The translations under genes and the position numbers were made by a program. From NCBI GenBank assembly GCA_004026145.2, contig CP034994.1, forward strand, positions 17,297,400-17,361,399: DNA of 64,000 nt, read 5' to 3'. Positions 50,139 through 62,084 of this stretch are shown piece by piece; positions within the stretch are counted from its first letter, which is position 1, and each line of letters begins with the position of its first letter. Source of the DNA: Takifugu bimaculatus (lineage: Eukaryota > Chordata > Actinopteri > Tetraodontiformes > Tetraodontidae). The notes under the pieces were generated by a model that did not search any database, was not told the DNA's origin, and worked only from the letters and a program-made list of their open reading frames with translations.

Positions 50139-52555
50139 TCATAGTACGGCGAGACCCATCACACCCGCGGAGATAAATAGAGCTGGAAAGAAAAAAAGCA
50201 CGAAATGAGAAACTTTTAAAAAACAAAAAACAAGAACCATCATAAACATCATGTCTTTTGGTGTACCTTGAATCAGTGTTTGCCGGAATAACACGGCATT
50301 GTTGGTGGTGGCATTAGGAGAAGCGGTGGTACTAACAGTCGCAAGGTTCTGGACGGTGGCGGTGGGAGATGACAGGTCAACAGCATTGGTTCTGATAACG
50401 GTGTTTGCTGCCCCGAAAGTGCCTGCGCCTGAAAATTAAATTGGAAAAATATGGTCGTTAATCCAATATCTGTGAAAATTCACATGTTCTAATGTCTCTT
50501 GTTGGAAATATAAACTTACTGTTGTCATAGGTTCCCATAATGACGCCAATGGTCCTGCTCGTGGTTCTTGCAGACAAGGCGGGAAGCGTGGCATCAAATA
50601 CACACTGGATTTTTGTGCCATTCACTTTTCCTCTCACATTGTTTGCACTTACCTGGAGAACAAACACAAAAGCTACTCATGGGTATTGTAATATCACTAA
50701 TAGTGGGTATTAATAGTAAGAGTCATAACTACTAGTGAAAAAAAGTTGTAATAATCAGTATAAAGAGGGACAATAGTGTGCTTCTTTCCCCGAAAGTCAC
50801 ATTATGCACAGGCAACAGAGTTCAGACATAAAATCTGCTGCAAGTCACTTCGATAGCAGAGTTCCACCCGTAGGGGTCCCTGCTCCATGTAGCGCTGATC
50901 CTTAATTTGTGACATAGCGCACCACCATAGGGCGATCATGTGACTTTTATGTCATCCATTTTGTGCAGATTGTGGGCGTGGCTCTTAGCAAAAACGTGCA
51001 AATTCAGAACTGTCCATATCTACTTTTGACACAAAATTCTGTCCGTCTTACTTTGCCACTAAGAGATTTATCAAACTAAAAGGATAAAAAGCACGTCTCC
51101 TACGTTTTGCTTAGTCAGTTGGTTGTTGTTCAAGCTTGCTCCAGTGAACTCTACGTTGCCATTGTTGTTAAAACAAACATAGGTGGTGTCACTGCCTCCC
51201 TGTAAAATATAAGAGTACACAAAAGTAGTTTATGCAGATGATGCCACACTCTACCACAAGATCAATGTGACACTGTGCATTATGTTCATCCGTGAGTGAG
51301 GAAGGGAAGCTAACCAGTGTTGTGTCCGAAGATAGTACTGCAGCAATGTAGCCGTCTGTCTCTCCAGCCAGTGCAAACCCAAAGTTTTGCCCACTCTTCC
51401 GTCTGGCACTGAAAAAGTTACACGATCCTGAGCCTGGGTCGCAGTTAGCTGGCTCATTAACACACAGGTTTTGGGTTCCACATCCTGAGTTGTTCAGATT
51501 TGTCTGAAAAGGAGATGAAAAATGTAAGAGGTCAAACATAATAGTTGTCCTTTTAACATTTTGAGACAATTGACTCCACCCACCTCCAGCGGTGTCACTG
51601 TGTTATTAGGTGTCAGTGGTGGAGCAGCCGTCACACTGGTAGAAGCCGTTGTGCTGGGAGCAGCCGTCATGTTGGTAGAAGCCGTTGTGCTGGGAGCAGC
51701 CGTCACACTGGTAGAAGCCGTTGTGCTGGGAGCAGCCGTCACACTGGTAGAAGCCGTTGTGCTGGGAGCAGCCGTAACACTGGTAGAAGCCGTTATGCTG
51801 GGAGCAGCCGTCACACTGGTAGAAGCCGTTGTGCTGGGAGCAGCCGTCACACTGGTAGAAGCCGTTATGCTGGGAGCAGCCGTCACACTGGTAGAAGCCG
51901 TTGTGCTGGGAGCAGCCGTCACACTGGTAGAAGCCGTTGTGCTGGGAGCAGCCGTCACACTGGTAGAAGCCGTTGTGCTGGGAGCAGCCGTCACACTGGT
52001 AGAAGCCGTTGTGCTGGGAGCAGCCGTCACACTGGTAGAAGCCGTTATGCTGGGAGCAGCCGTCACACTGGTAGAAACCGTTGTGCTGGGAGCAGCCGTC
52101 ACACTGGTAGAAACCGTTGTGCTGGGAGCAGCCGTAACACTGGTAGAAGCCGTTGTGCTGGGAGCAGCCGTCTTAATGGTAGAAGTCATTGTACTGGGAG
52201 CAGCCGTTACACTGGTAGAAGCCGTTGTGCTGGGAGCAGCCGTCACACTGGTAGAAGTCGTTGTGCTGGGAGCAGCCGTCACACTGGTAGAAGTCGTTGT
52301 GCTGGGAGCAGCCGTCACACTGGTAGAAACCGTTGTGCTGGGAGCAGCCGTCACACTGGTAGAAGCCGTTGTGCTGGGAGCAGCCGTCACACTGGTAGAA
52401 GCCGTTGTGCTGGGAGCAGCCGTCACACTGGTAGAAGCCGTTGTGCTGGGAGCAGCCGTCACACTGGTAGAAGCCGTTGTGGTGTCCTGGGTGGTAGCTA
52501 CAGATACCCAGGCTAGCACCACCAAGGTGACAGTGAAGTACAGTTTGCTGTCCAT
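50139..52555 (-). CDS. Mucin-like DOMON-domain surface protein, copy B (intact)
   Basis: Exons: 52555-51584, 51503-51315, 51199-51104, 50652-50520, 50428-50267, 50182-50139, in phase, 531 residues. The start MDSKLYFTVTLVVLAWVSVA is a signal peptide. Then come 24 repeats of a 12-residue unit (STTASTSVTAAP), a dense O-glycosylation target like mucin PTS domains. Then follows a single domain with GCGTQNLCVNEP, SGSCNFFSARRKSG, GYIAAVLSSDTTL, TTYVCFNNNGNVEF and IGVIMGTYDN, the pattern of the DOMON domain in ferric-chelate reductase 1 (FRRS1). No reelin or cytochrome b561 part follows. The end, ALFISAGVMGLAVL plus stop, is short and hydrophobic and suits a GPI signal better than a full membrane helix. 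DOMON domains often bind heme or sugars; the ligand here is unknown. The upstream in-frame ATG at 52597 is less likely because the acceptor TTGTAG lies between it and the chosen start. A minus-strand AATAAA at 49423-49418 could end the transcript. Confidence 0.8.
51612..52492 (-). repeat. 36-bp coding minisatellite, 24 copies (unit B)
   Basis: Counted 24 repeats, all in frame. The first nine from the N-terminus have the same variant order as units A and C, including STMTSTIKTAAP at position nine. Confidence 0.95.
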
Positions 52556-53014
52556 GCCTACAATTAATGTGACATTTGACGTTATGTCAATCAACACCGA
52601 CTGTATGCGCTCCTGGTGCTTATTTTTACGTGAAATATTTGCCTACACATTAGACTACACAAAGAAACCAGGTGAAATATTTCATTTTAAAAACTGAACT
52701 ATTGTTCTACATATATTTGAATAAACAATTAAAATCATTAGCATCATCTAACACCTGCTCAAAAATTATATGTAAGATGACATATATGTGTAAGAAGTAA
52801 GACCTGTAGATTTGACAAAGAAGTTTCAAGAAGATTTTTTTAAAACTGTAGCTTTTGGGTTTTTTTTACATTTTAAGAGCATAAAAATCATTCATTTCTC
52901 ATTGACTGTGATAATAACTGGTTTGAAATGGTATAAAATGATCAATTAAGGAATTAGAAACAAAATTTGTGATATTTTCCTCCAAAAGTGAAATTAAAGT
53001 TAAATTTCTCCAAC

Positions 53015-53160
53015 CTGTGCAGGAGTTCCTTTCCTTGGTAGCGATAAAAAGGTTTGTTTTATTCTCAGGTGTAGTTCGCAGGTGGAGGTCTTGTTCCAGC
53101 AGCTTCTCTTGGCAAAGCCTCAGGTGACTGTGTGACAGCTCTTCCTGCACCACTATTTAA
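53015..53160 (-). promoter_or_regulatory. TATA-like box and 5' UTR exon of mucin-DOMON gene, copy B
   Basis: TTAAATA box at 53160-53154 (minus) and leader exon down to 53015, before the donor GTTGG. The arrangement is unchanged from copy A, so the duplication carried the promoter with the gene. Confidence 0.4.
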
Positions 53161-55057
53161 GCTGAGGGGCAGAGAAATGTTGCATTTCCAAAAACTTTCC
53201 AGTTTCCCAGGGTGGGGCTTGAGAGCCCGTTTGACGTAAAGAACAAAAAGAATTTTGGCCATGACTAATTCAACAAGCCTCTGCCCATTCCTGAAGGTGT
53301 CTAACCGGAGTTTTTTTTTTTTTTAATTAAAATCATGTGAGTTTTGAGTTTACTGGAAATTGAACTAAAACCTCTTCATTGTAGAGCAAAAGTGAAACTC
53401 CTTAAGCCCGTTGAGAGACAATAATGACCCTGAAGTAGTTAATTTCCTCCTTTGGACACAAACCTTGAGAGGTCGAATTATTATTTAAGTTAACAAGTCA
53501 AAATCACATTTGTAGACTCAATAAAATACTAGTAATAATGTTCTTTATTTCTTTATCCATCCAATATTAGGAAAAACCTATTTCACATTTTTCTTTGCCA
53601 AGTTCCCTTGCTTTATTTACTTTTTCGGGGTTTTTTTTTTTTTTTTTTTTAAAGTCTTTTCATACATTGCAGAAAGTACATGTTAGCACAATGGGTTGGA
53701 ATCGGAAGCCAGTCATGAGTCTGTGGTGTGAATGCCAGAAACTGGTTTGTCAATGCCCGCGCAGGTACTTATGTTTGCATCAATATGGCCTTTGTGTTCT
53801 CATGAACATGGAGCCTCCCTAATCAGAACGCAGAAAGAGATGGACAAGTCCACCGTCTGGATAATAACAGAACGTTCGGATCGTCGCAGGCGCTTTTTGA
53901 GGGCCTTTTGCATCTCATGATTGTCACAAGTCATTCACGGAGATCCTTTTTGTAAATCCTAAACTCAGGATCTCAACATTTCTTAGATTAAAGTATCAAA
54001 CATTCACATGTCCACCACTCTCGTTAAACACAACAGAATTTTCAAGGGTAAAAGCAAAAAATCCCAAAATAGAAATACCCAATATCCTAAAACTACTAAC
54101 TAAAACCTAAAACTTTCTGAGCTGTTTTACGGGTTTGACATATCCAATGTTTTCACAGGACTTGTTATTCCAGGTCATCAAAGTGCAGCAAGTAGTTGAC
54201 TGTAAAAGTTTCCCTGACAAGAGATGACCTGCAGTGTTTTGCATCATCATTACTACCATGACTAATGTTCTGTCTTTATGAATCATGTACGTTTCTAAAA
54301 TAACCGTGATACCCATGACCACTTTTGTTGTCACAGCCTCTTAGGTGTACAGTAGGTTGAACAATCTGAGTTATGATCAACAGTTTTGTTGGACAAAGTA
54401 ACTTTTTATCTGGGTTGCTGCTGGAGGTGCTGCTCCCAACTTCTTCCTCCTTCCTGTACAAGAGAATCAATCAATTTTCCGTGACAGTTTGTGTTTGGCT
54501 TTTGCCCTGTTCTTAACAGAAGTTTTTAGTTTTAAAAGAATCCCTCTTACGTCAAACAATGATACTTTTCATACTGTGTGTACATCATGCTAACAATGGG
54601 GGAAATATATTTGCATATTCCCCACATTTTGTGGCTCCGTATCATCATAACTATGCCCCATCCACAGTGTTCTGTTAGTAGGTTTAATGTGTAGTTGAGC
54701 TTTCTTCCATAGCTTTTTGCCAGGCCGCCGTCAGAGAACCCAACAATCCAACCAGCTAACAGCCTAGATCCTAGCGATAGCACAGCACAGGGTATCAACC
54801 TATGGTGAAAATGCTGTGCATTTTTCAGGAATAAGCACTTCTTGGTATATCTGTGGACATAACTACTGCAATAGAATGGTTAGCTAGTAGCTGTTCCCTC
54901 TCAATGCTACTTTGGGCTTCAAAACAACAGCGTTAAAATTAACTCCTGATCTTTTAATTAAGTTAGAAGACTGATATAGATAGAGATTGCAGTTATAAAC
55001 AGTTTAGAGCCCTTCTCTTTTTCCACGTTTGATTGTTTTTGGGAACTGCACCACAAG
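53161..55057. other. Spacer of unit B upstream of the mucin-DOMON gene
   Basis: Counterpart of 44546-46439, nearly the same in sequence, with no recognised gene. Confidence 0.45.
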
Positions 55058-55408
55058 CTTTGCTCACCTAAATTCACTGGGTGAGGATTGTTGGTCTGCA
55101 GCCATTTTCAGGTCCTTCCAGAAATGTTTGATTGGGGGCAAGTCAAGGAGCTGCCTGGGTAATTCAAGGACAGTCACAGTATTGTCCCTAGTTTTCTCCG
55201 CTGTGTGTTTAGGGTCTGTTTGGATGGTAATCCCTCGGGTGTTTGCTCTGGTTGATTCATGAAGTGCACATTGCTCCATTCCCCTGTCCTTCAACCTTGA
55301 GCAGTCTGCCTGTCCCAGCCCCTTAAAACTCCCCTACAACATGTTACTTCACCATGAGGATGCTGGTTGGCAGATGATAAACACTTTTCAACACTGCCTG
55401 ACATGAAC
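55058..55408 (-). mobile_element. Degenerate Tc1-like transposase fragment, unit B
   Basis: Same fragment as in unit A, shifted 8618 bases, with the same catalytic E to K change. The insertion therefore predates the tandem duplication. Confidence 0.7.
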
Positions 55409-56385
55409 ATGTTTTCATGTTTCGTTTAATGGGAAGTGGCTTCAGCCTGTCCCATCTTTTTCCAAGACCCTTTCCCCATCTTCCTTAGTTTGGTCACGCA
55501 AACTAATATATATATAGATATAGAAATGTTTATGTCTTATCAATTTAGATATATACATGTAGAGATTAGCTATATACCATAGAGACATATGTATATAATT
55601 GATATATATAATTGATATATATAAACTAAACCTGCCACATTCCTTCACTAAAGTGAGAGACAGTAGCTATTTACATAGATAATTGTTGTAGATTCCATTC
55701 ACTCTTAAATTCTTGAGAAGGCAGTGGTGACAGTCAGGAACGTTTCAGTCAGAATTCAGAGATGATCTTTATAGACAAACGGCACTTTTTAAAGTTGCTA
55801 ATGAACCTCTGGTAGCTTCAGACAGTAGACTTTGTCTTCCACCTTGTTGGGCCGGACCTCTCAGCACTGCCTTGGTGACACCTGACTACAGTAGCGATCA
55901 CTTCAGCTTCATGGCTGGAGGCCATCTCAGATATAAATACCTTTAAATTAGCTAAACCATCGTAAAATAATGTGTAAATGCCAGCGTTGTGCAGGTGCAT
56001 TGAGAGTCAGACCTCACAAGCTTAACTGCCCCTGGCGAGGATTTCAGTCTCAGGATTGAAAATGTGCTGCAGCCTCCTGCCTGAGGCAAGGAGCCTGAAC
56101 AGGTCTCAGCTGCCGTACTTCTCCGTGATGTCCCGTCAGGTTTTTCAAGAGTCCGAGCTAATTGAAGTTCCGAACCATCTCCACTACTGCGCTGCTGAAG
56201 GCAACAAGGGAGGGGTGTGCCTCTTTCTCCTAATGTCCTCAACCACTCCTTTAGTATTCCCTGTCTTGAAATGGCGGTTGTTCTCTGCCTGAGCACAGAT
56301 CCTCTTCTATGCAGGTAATGAAACCCACTATAGTTTGGATATAGCCCGATGTTTAGCAGGAGTACGCCCCCCCAGGCTCTGGGTT

Positions 56386-56450
56386 TCTGTGAAGCACTTA
56401 GAGACAAACTTGTCTGTAACTTAAGCTGTATTAATAAAGTTCAAATGAAA
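56386..56450 (+). mobile_element. Possible LINE 3' tail, unit B
   Basis: Same short tail-like sequence as in unit A, shifted 8618 bases. Confidence 0.25.
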
Positions 56451-56740
56451 TCAATTTCATCAACTTTAGGAAATGAAAAGCAAAGATTCAGAAGCCTCCT
56501 GCACATGATCCATTATTGACACAGTGCTGCGCATTCAAGGCAGGCTGGCAACGATCAATATTAGTCAGCAGATTATTAATTCTCTGGTGTAACAAAAGGG
56601 TGAGCCAACCATGCAAGGCTGCAATGGCTGCTCTGAAACTGAGAGGATGTCCGCTCACGGTCATCACAATATGTTAACATGCTGGCGTCCTCCGGCTGGC
56701 AGCGTTATATTCACACATCGTTTGTGAATAAAACTATTCC

Positions 56741-57624
56741 CTATTGTTTACTGGAGGAGGTAAAAATCAAACCTCTGCTCCAACAAGGTGCAAACAGTGT
56801 CAACATTTGCAGATCGTTGCTGAAAGTGGTCACTTCTGTACTGGGATTTGAATGTATAGCACATTTTTCACCTGAACACCCAGTAAACATGCTGAAATGT
56901 GAGATATGATGTTTGTACTGCTTGTTTGCGCTTTTTTGGGAAACGGGAGATGACCGTGCACCTGTTTGAGGGAGTAAAGAAGGTGAGAACAACATGTCCG
57001 CCCGACATTTCACAAAGACTCGAATGGCGCTTCACCTGATATTATTGATGTCGTTGAGCCTTTCTGAAATTCCGATCCAGATTTCAACACCGTCCAGGTT
57101 GGTTTTCTTGTCATCAACACTTGTTATGGCGACGGCGCCGATTTTGTACTCATCCTGCAGATCTACCCTCCACCAGGGTCCTGATTCAGATTGGGTGAGG
57201 GTACAAGTCGACCTCTCAGCTGGATCCCTGTTTCCGTCAACTGCCCTGCCAGCAGCAGCTGCATCCTTCTCAGATGACTGGACAGCAGGACTTTTCAGCG
57301 CCACATTTCGGACAACATGTCCTTATTGACATACAGAAATGTGTAATTAGACTGAAAAGGTTAAGGATTTTCCAGAAGAATAGAGAAGAAATTACCTGCC
57401 AGCACTCCTGGTAACAGAAAGAAGAAAATGCCTAAGTGGGCAAACATAGTAAACAAAAAAGAAAAAGCAATTGTTGCATTAGTATTAACGATTATAATAT
57501 ACATTTCAGATCTTAAAAGAGTGAAATTTCACAAATAAGACTATTAGAAAAAAAGACAAAACCAAAATATTTACAAAAATAAATGCTCACCGCTGAGTAT
57601 CCAGACGTTAAGTCTCTCACCCAT
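56741..57624 (-). CDS. F-type lectin (fucolectin-like), copy C
   Basis: Exons 57624-57591, 57431-57396, 57321-57036, 56891-56741, shifted 17335 bases from copy A. The coding exons match copies A and B. Differences appear only upstream of the ATG, for example GACTGAAGG for GACTCAAGG near 57632. This copy lies left of the stretch where unit C becomes rich in indels. Confidence 0.72.
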
Positions 57625-58761
57625 GACTTGGGACTGAAGGAAGAATGAGCACGCTTAGTAAAATGAGTTGAGAAGTAAAATTCAAATGGGATGTGCATCA
57701 GTTTGACCATCATCTCACGCTATACAGGAGCGAATGTAAATCTGTGTGGATATTTGCATTGAAGGTAATGTCCAGATTGTTAGCCGGGGTTTAAAAACAT
57801 GAAGAAATTGTCCCTCTGAATAAACTTCTTTTAACATACACTTTGCAAACCGATATTGCTCATTGTTTCCCTTTCAAAGTAAAACACTGACAGTTTGTAG
57901 AATGTGTGCAAAGGCAAAGTCTAGTTACAATTCTACCAGCCTCATTTTTGTATAAGTTTCTATAAAAGTTCAGTTTGTGTCATTTTTTGCCATCCATAAT
58001 GGCTAGCTGAAAATGTTTCACTTTGATGTTGAGATAAATTTATTGTTAGGTTCCTGAATCTGCCAACGTATGTTTAACTAGGCTTTGACAGCATTAAAGA
58101 TAGGATAAAATAAAGATAGAAGTATTGGACCCAGAACCAAGTTGCTCTTCGCCTAACTATTGGCTATACTGTACATCTTTTTTTTCTTTGCAGTTCTGTC
58201 AGAGCTTTTGGCAAAATACAGCGACATGCAAGCATCTTCTTTACAATTATATGAATAAGTCTTGACAATTTTCTGCATCTTTGGACTGCAACAACACAGT
58301 AGATCGAAAACATTTATTTCAAAAATATGCAATACGAAGATAACAGTTACAATAAACAGCGAGCAAAACCTTCAAAAGTTTCACTGTGAATTCATTGAAT
58401 ATCAACAAGTTCAGGCTAAATAGAATATTTGTAATATTTCACAAAATAACATTATTAACACACATATCTGCCATTCACTGGCTTCATCATGAGTGAGACA
58501 ATCTGTAGATTTGTCAGAAAAGCGTCATGTAAACTTTCTGCTGTCCTTCATTTTATTTGGAAGGGGCGACACCTGCTGGTGAAATTGCACTTTGAGTTAC
58601 TTTAAATTGGTGGTTTTAATTTCTGTAGACCGGGTAGTATTGATAAAAGGGAAACATTTTCATGCCCTTCAAGAGTTTCAAAAGTAGAACAGATACATGA
58701 GATCAGTTGTTTCTGAGTTTTATGTCTGTGGAGATGCAACAAACTCGGATTTTCAGGCACC

Positions 58762-61477
58762 TCATAGTACGGCGAGACCCATCACACCCGCGGAGATAAA
58801 TAGAGCTGGAAAGAAAAAAAGCACGAAATGAGAAGCTTTTAAAAAACAAAAAACAAGAACCATCATAAACATCATGTCTTTTGGTGTACCTTGAATCAGC
58901 GTTTGCCGGAATAACATGGCATTGTTGGTGGTGGCATTAGGAGAAGCGGTGGTACTAACAGTCGCAAGGTTCTGGACGGTGGCGTTGGGAGATGACAGGT
59001 CAACAGCATTGGTTCTGATAACGATGTTTGCTGCCCCGAAAGTGCCTGCGCCTGAAAATTAAATTGGAAAAATATGTCGTTAATCCAATATCTGTGAAAA
59101 ATTCACATGTTCTAATGTCTCTTGTTGGAAATATAAAACTTACTGTTGTCATAGGTTCCCAGTAATGACGCCAATGGTCCTGCTTGTGGTTCTTGCAGAC
59201 AAAGCGGGAAGCGTGGCATCAAATACACACTGGATTTTTCTGCCATTCACTCTTCCTCTCACATTGTTTGCATTACCTGGAGAACAAACACAAAAGCTAC
59301 TCATGGGTATTGTAATATCACTAATAGTGGGTATTAATAGTAAGAGTCATAACTACTAGTGAAAAAAAGTTGTAATAATCAGTATAAAGAGGGGCAATAG
59401 TGTGCTTCTTTCCCCAAAAGTCACATTATGCACAGGCAACAGAGTTCAGACATAAAATCTGCTGCAAGTCACTTCAATAGCAGAGTTCCACCCGTAGGGG
59501 TCCCTGCTCCATGTAGCGCTGATCCTTAATTTGACATAGCGCACCATCAGAGGGCGATCATGTGACTTTTATGTCATCCATTTTGTGCAGAGTGTGGGCG
59601 TGGCTCTTGGGCGTGGCAAAAATGTGCAAATTCAGAACTGTCCGTATCTACTTTTGACACAAAATTCTGTAAATCTTACTTTGCCACTAAGAGATTTATC
59701 AAACTAAAAGGATAAAAGCACGTCTCCTACGTTTTGCTTAGTCAGTTGGTTGTTGTTCAAGCTTGCTCCAGTGAACTCTACGTTGCCATTGTTGTTAAAA
59801 CAAACATAGGTGGTGTCGTTGTCCTCCCTGTAAAATATAAAGATTACACAAAAGTAGTTTATGCAGATGATTGCCACACTCTACCACAAGATTCAATGTG
59901 ACACTGTGCATTATGTTCATCCGTGAGTGAGGAAGGGAAGCTAACCAGTGTTGTGTCCGAAGATAGTACTGCAGCAATGTAAGCCGTCTGTCTCTCCAGC
60001 CAGTGCCAAACCCAAAGTTTTGCCCACTCTTCTGTCTGGCACTGAAAAAGTTACACGATCCTGAGCCTGGGTCGCAGTTAGCTGGCTCATTAACACACAG
60101 GTTTTGGGTTCCACATCCTGAGTTGTTCAGATTTGTCTGAAAAGGAGATGAAAAATGTAAGAGGTCAAACATAATAGTTGTCCTTTTAACATTTTGAGAC
60201 AATTGACTCCACCCACCTCCAGCGGTTTGTCACTGTGTTATTAGGTGTCAGTGGTGGAGCAGCCTTCACACTGGTAGAAGCCGTTGTGCTGGGAGCAGCC
60301 GTCATGGTTGGTAGAAGCCGTTTGCTGGGAGCAGCCGTCACACTGGTAGAAGCCGTTGTGCTGGGAGCAGCCGTCACACTGGTAGAAGCCGTTGTGCTGG
60401 GAGCAGCCGTAACACTGGTAGAAGCCGTTATGCTGGGAGCAGCCGTCACACTGGTAGAAGCCGTTGTGCTGGGAGCAGCCGTCACACTGGTAGAAGCCGT
60501 TGTGCTGGGAGCAGCCGTCACACTGGTAGAAGCCGTTGTGCTGGGAGCAGCCGTCACACTGGTAGAAGCCGTTGTGCTGGGAGCAGCCGTCACACTGGTA
60601 GAAGCCGTTGTGCTGGGAGCAGCCGTCACACTGGTAGAAGCCGTTGTGCTGGGAGCAGCCGTCACACTGGTAGAAGGTTGTGCTGGGAGCAGCCGTAACA
60701 CTGGTAGAAGCCGTTGTGCTGGGAGCAGCCGTCAAACTGGTAGAAGTCGTTGTGCTGGGAGCAGCCGTCACACTGGTAGAAGCCGTTGTGCTGGGAGCAG
60801 CCGTCACACTGGTAGAAGCCGTTGTGCTGGGAGCAGCCGTCACACTGGTAGAAGCCGTTGTGCTGGGAGCAGCCGTCACACTGGTAGAAGCCGTTGTGCT
60901 GGGAGCAGCCGTCACACTGGTAGAAGCCGTTATGCTGGGAGCAGCCGTCACACTGGTAGAAACCGTTGTGCTGGGAGCAGCCGTCACACTGGTAGAAGCC
61001 GTTGTGCTGGGAGCAGCCGTCACACTGGTAGAAACCGTTGTGCTGGGAGCAGCCGTAACACTGGTAGAAGCCGTTGTGCTGGGAGCAGCCGTCTTAATGG
61101 TAGAAGTCATTGTACTGGGAGCAGCCGTTACACTGGTAGAAGCCGTTGTGCTGGGAGCAGCCGTCACACTGGTAGAAGTCGTTGTGCTGGGAGCAGCCGT
61201 CACACTGGTAGAAGTCGTTGTGCTGGGAGCAGCCGTCACACTGGTAGAAACCGTTGTGCTGGGAGCAGCCGTCACACTGGTAGAAGCCGTTGTGCTGGGA
61301 GCAGCCGTCACACTGGTAGAAGCCGTTGTGCTGGGAGCAGCCGTCACACTGGTAGAAGCCGTTGTGCTGGGAGCAGCCGTCACCACTGGTAGAAGCCGTT
61401 GTGGTGTCCTGGGTGGTAGCTACAGATACCCAGGCTAGCACCACCAAGGTGACAGTGAAGTACAGTTTGCTGTCCAT
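58762..61477 (-). CDS. Mucin-like DOMON-domain protein, copy C (frameshifted)
   Basis: Equivalent exons: 61477-60217, 60136-59946, 59827-59731, 59276-59144, 59051-58890, 58805-58762. The VNTR has 32 repeats. Indels against copy B: an extra base near 61383, a three-base loss near 60676, an extra G near 60306 and a loss near 60322, extra T near 60227, two extra bases in the second exon, one extra in the third, and one loss plus one gain in the fourth. The first and last exons and all splice dinucleotides are kept. As in copy A the indels also crowd the introns and 3' flank. Confidence 0.6.
60254..61406 (-). repeat. 36-bp coding minisatellite, 32 copies (unit C)
   Basis: Counted 32 repeats with several one-base and three-base indels. 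Expansion against unit B lies in the middle and C-terminal side of the array; the N-terminal nine repeats keep the shared order. Confidence 0.95.
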
Positions 61478-61938
61478 GCCTACAATTAATGTGACATTTG
61501 ACGTTATGTCAATCAACACCGACTGTATGCGCTCCTGGTGCTTATTTTTACGTGAAATATTTGCCTACACATTAGACTACACAAAGAAACCAGGTGAAAT
61601 ATTTCATTTTAAAAACTGAAACTATTGTTCTACATATATTTGAATAAACAATTAAAATCATTAGCATCATCTAACACCTGCTCAAAATTATATGTAAGAT
61701 GACATATATGTGTAAGAAGTAAGACCTGTAGATTTGACAAAGAAGTTTCAAGAAGATTTTTTTTAAACTTGTAGCTTTTTGGGTTTTTTTACATTTTTAA
61801 GAGCATAAAATCATTCATTTCTCATTGACTGTGATAATAACTGGTTTGAAATGGTATATAAATGATCAATTAAGGAATTAGAAACAAAATTTGTGATATT
61901 TTCCTCCAAAAGTGAAATTAAAGTTAAATTTCTCCAAC

Positions 61939-62084
61939 CTGTGCAGGAGTTCCTTTCCTTGGTAGCGATAAAAAGGTTTGTTTTATTCTCAGGTGTAGTT
62001 CGCAGGTGGAGGTCTTGTTCCAGCAGCTTCTCTTGGCAAAGCCTCAGGTGACTGTGTGACAGCTCTTCCTGCACCACTATTTAA
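61939..62084 (-). promoter_or_regulatory. TATA-like box and 5' UTR exon of mucin-DOMON gene, copy C
   Basis: TTAAATA box at 62084-62078 (minus) and leader exon down to 61939, same sequence as in copies A and B, although this unit is otherwise rich in indels. Confidence 0.4.

Larger units (their letters stand above)
48041..56658. repeat. Tandem unit B (8618 bp) with lectin and mucin-DOMON genes
   Basis: Second direct repeat. It is the cleanest copy: the mucin-DOMON gene is fully open and the splice sites are canonical. It is nearly the same as unit A outside 40.6-44.3 kb. Confidence 0.97.

Noticed and set aside
51561..52697. A 378-codon plus-strand open frame of AAVTLVEAVVLG repeats across the minisatellite (also in units A and C)
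   Set aside because: It is the antisense of the in-frame mucin repeat. A 36-base repeat is a multiple of three, so any stop-free frame stays open. The minus-strand reading has a signal peptide, proper splice sites and a downstream domain; the plus-strand one has none.
42893..61406. Regular 36-base repeats as a CRISPR array
   Set aside because: The repeats are contiguous with no unique spacers, lie in a coding exon and are in a vertebrate genome.
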